64,000 nt of DNA, from NCBI GenBank assembly GCA_016718135.1, contig JADKEF010000003.1, positions 434,001 to 498,000 on the forward strand. Reading direction: 5' to 3'. The stretch's first letter is position 1; each line of letters starts with the position of its first letter. The notes beneath the pieces were generated by a model. That model saw only the letters and a program-made list of their open reading frames with translations, was not told the DNA's origin and ran no database searches. Positions 63,756 to 64,000 of this stretch are shown one piece after another. Origin of the DNA: Acidobacteriota bacterium (GTDB lineage: Bacteria; Acidobacteriota; Blastocatellia; Pyrinomonadales; Pyrinomonadaceae). The translations under genes were made by a program, and so were the position numbers.

Positions 63756-64000
63756 ATGAGTAACGAAGAGAACGAGCAAGATCAGTTCAACGGCAAGATA
63801 CCGGTCAACGACAAAAGGCGTTTTAGCCCGGATGGCGAATACATCGCCGAAGAAGAACTGCCGAAAGAACCTGTCCGCCCAGCCGCCGAGATCGCCCTCG
63901 AAGCCCAGTTAAAGGCCGAAACAGAACGCCGCGAGGCCGCTGAATCAAAGCTCGTGGGCGTCCAGGCAAAATTTGAAGAGGCCAAATCAAACCTCGAACG
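63756..64000 (+). CDS. grpE: GrpE-like protein, N-terminal part
   Basis: The first 81 codons from ATG 63756, cut by the window end. A charged N-terminus (MSNEENEQDQFNGKIPVNDK) is followed by an alanine- and glutamate-rich coiled coil (AEIALEAQLKAETERREAAE, SKLVGVQAKFEEAKSNLER) of the sort that opens GrpE, the nucleotide exchange factor of DnaK. The place after clpB supports it. The conserved C-terminal domain is outside the window, so the assignment rests on composition and context. Confidence 0.65.
   Translation, partial: MSNEENEQDQFNGKIPVNDKRRFSPDGEYIAEEELPKEPVRPAAEIALEAQLKAETERREAAESKLVGVQAKFEEAKSNLE

Overview
The window reads as a chromosomal segment of a Gram-negative (diderm) bacterium. 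It encodes lipid A and outer-membrane biogenesis (lpxA, an LpxL-type acyltransferase, fabZ, two Skp/OmpH-like chaperones, BamA, TamB and a second Omp85 protein, a TonB-like protein) and ordinary housekeeping genes. The protein flavour (ClpC plus ClpB, a DUF1844 protein, a PilZ protein, Skp/BamA proteins of this length) and many palindromic intergenic repeats resemble Acidobacteriota, possibly Blastocatellia. That placement is inference from familiarity, not from a search. No rRNA, tRNA, CRISPR array, prophage or insertion sequence was recognised.

Layout. 0.5-7.8 kb: a complete histidine operon hisG-D-C-B-H-A-F-IE on the plus strand, in the same order as the enterobacterial operon. It is preceded by a short His-rich leader ORF and a terminator-like hairpin. 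7.9-14.2 kb (minus): bamA, two skp-like genes, fabZ, a small membrane protein and lpxA (frameshifted). 14.3-19 kb: an Nramp-like transporter, a secreted DUF5648-like protein, pta and a DUF1232 protein. 19.1-26 kb: clpC, a cyanophycinase-like peptidase, lpxL, an acyl desaturase and a two-component pair. 26.1-32.6 kb: a PD-(D/E)XK-like protein (frameshifted), an SGNH hydrolase, a lipoprotein, a thioesterase, an ABC exporter and a 3D-domain protein. 32.9-43.3 kb: PilZ, saccharopine dehydrogenase-like, GlcG-like, MBL hydrolase, DUF1844, mazG, a MazEF module, serS, a YdeI-like protein, galU, an MFS carrier and a RibBA-like gene whose GTP cyclohydrolase half looks dead. 43.3-53 kb: tamB (frameshifted), a TamA-like Omp85 gene and a convergent TonB-like gene. 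53-60.1 kb (minus): an amidohydrolase, a nucleotidyltransferase pair, a lipoprotein, and a nucleoside salvage and uptake set (cdd, udk, purine nucleoside phosphorylase, two ABC permeases). 60.3-64 kb: a heat-shock block hsp20, clpB and the start of grpE.

Main points of interest. (1) The his leader peptide and attenuator-like hairpin, with a fully enterobacterial-type gene order. (2) Two different palindromic repeat elements inserted in frame inside one ABC transporter gene, in the manner of Rickettsia palindromic elements; the first belongs to a family also seen between genes here. (3) Five genes (lpxA, the 26-27 kb nuclease-like gene, tamB, one nucleoside permease, the amidohydrolase) each interrupted by a one- or two-base shift at or beside a short homopolymer. 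This looks more like systematic sequence error than decay. (4) A RibBX-type protein. (5) A structured 5' leader upstream of the 3D-domain gene, and a clean promoter plus operator at hsp20.
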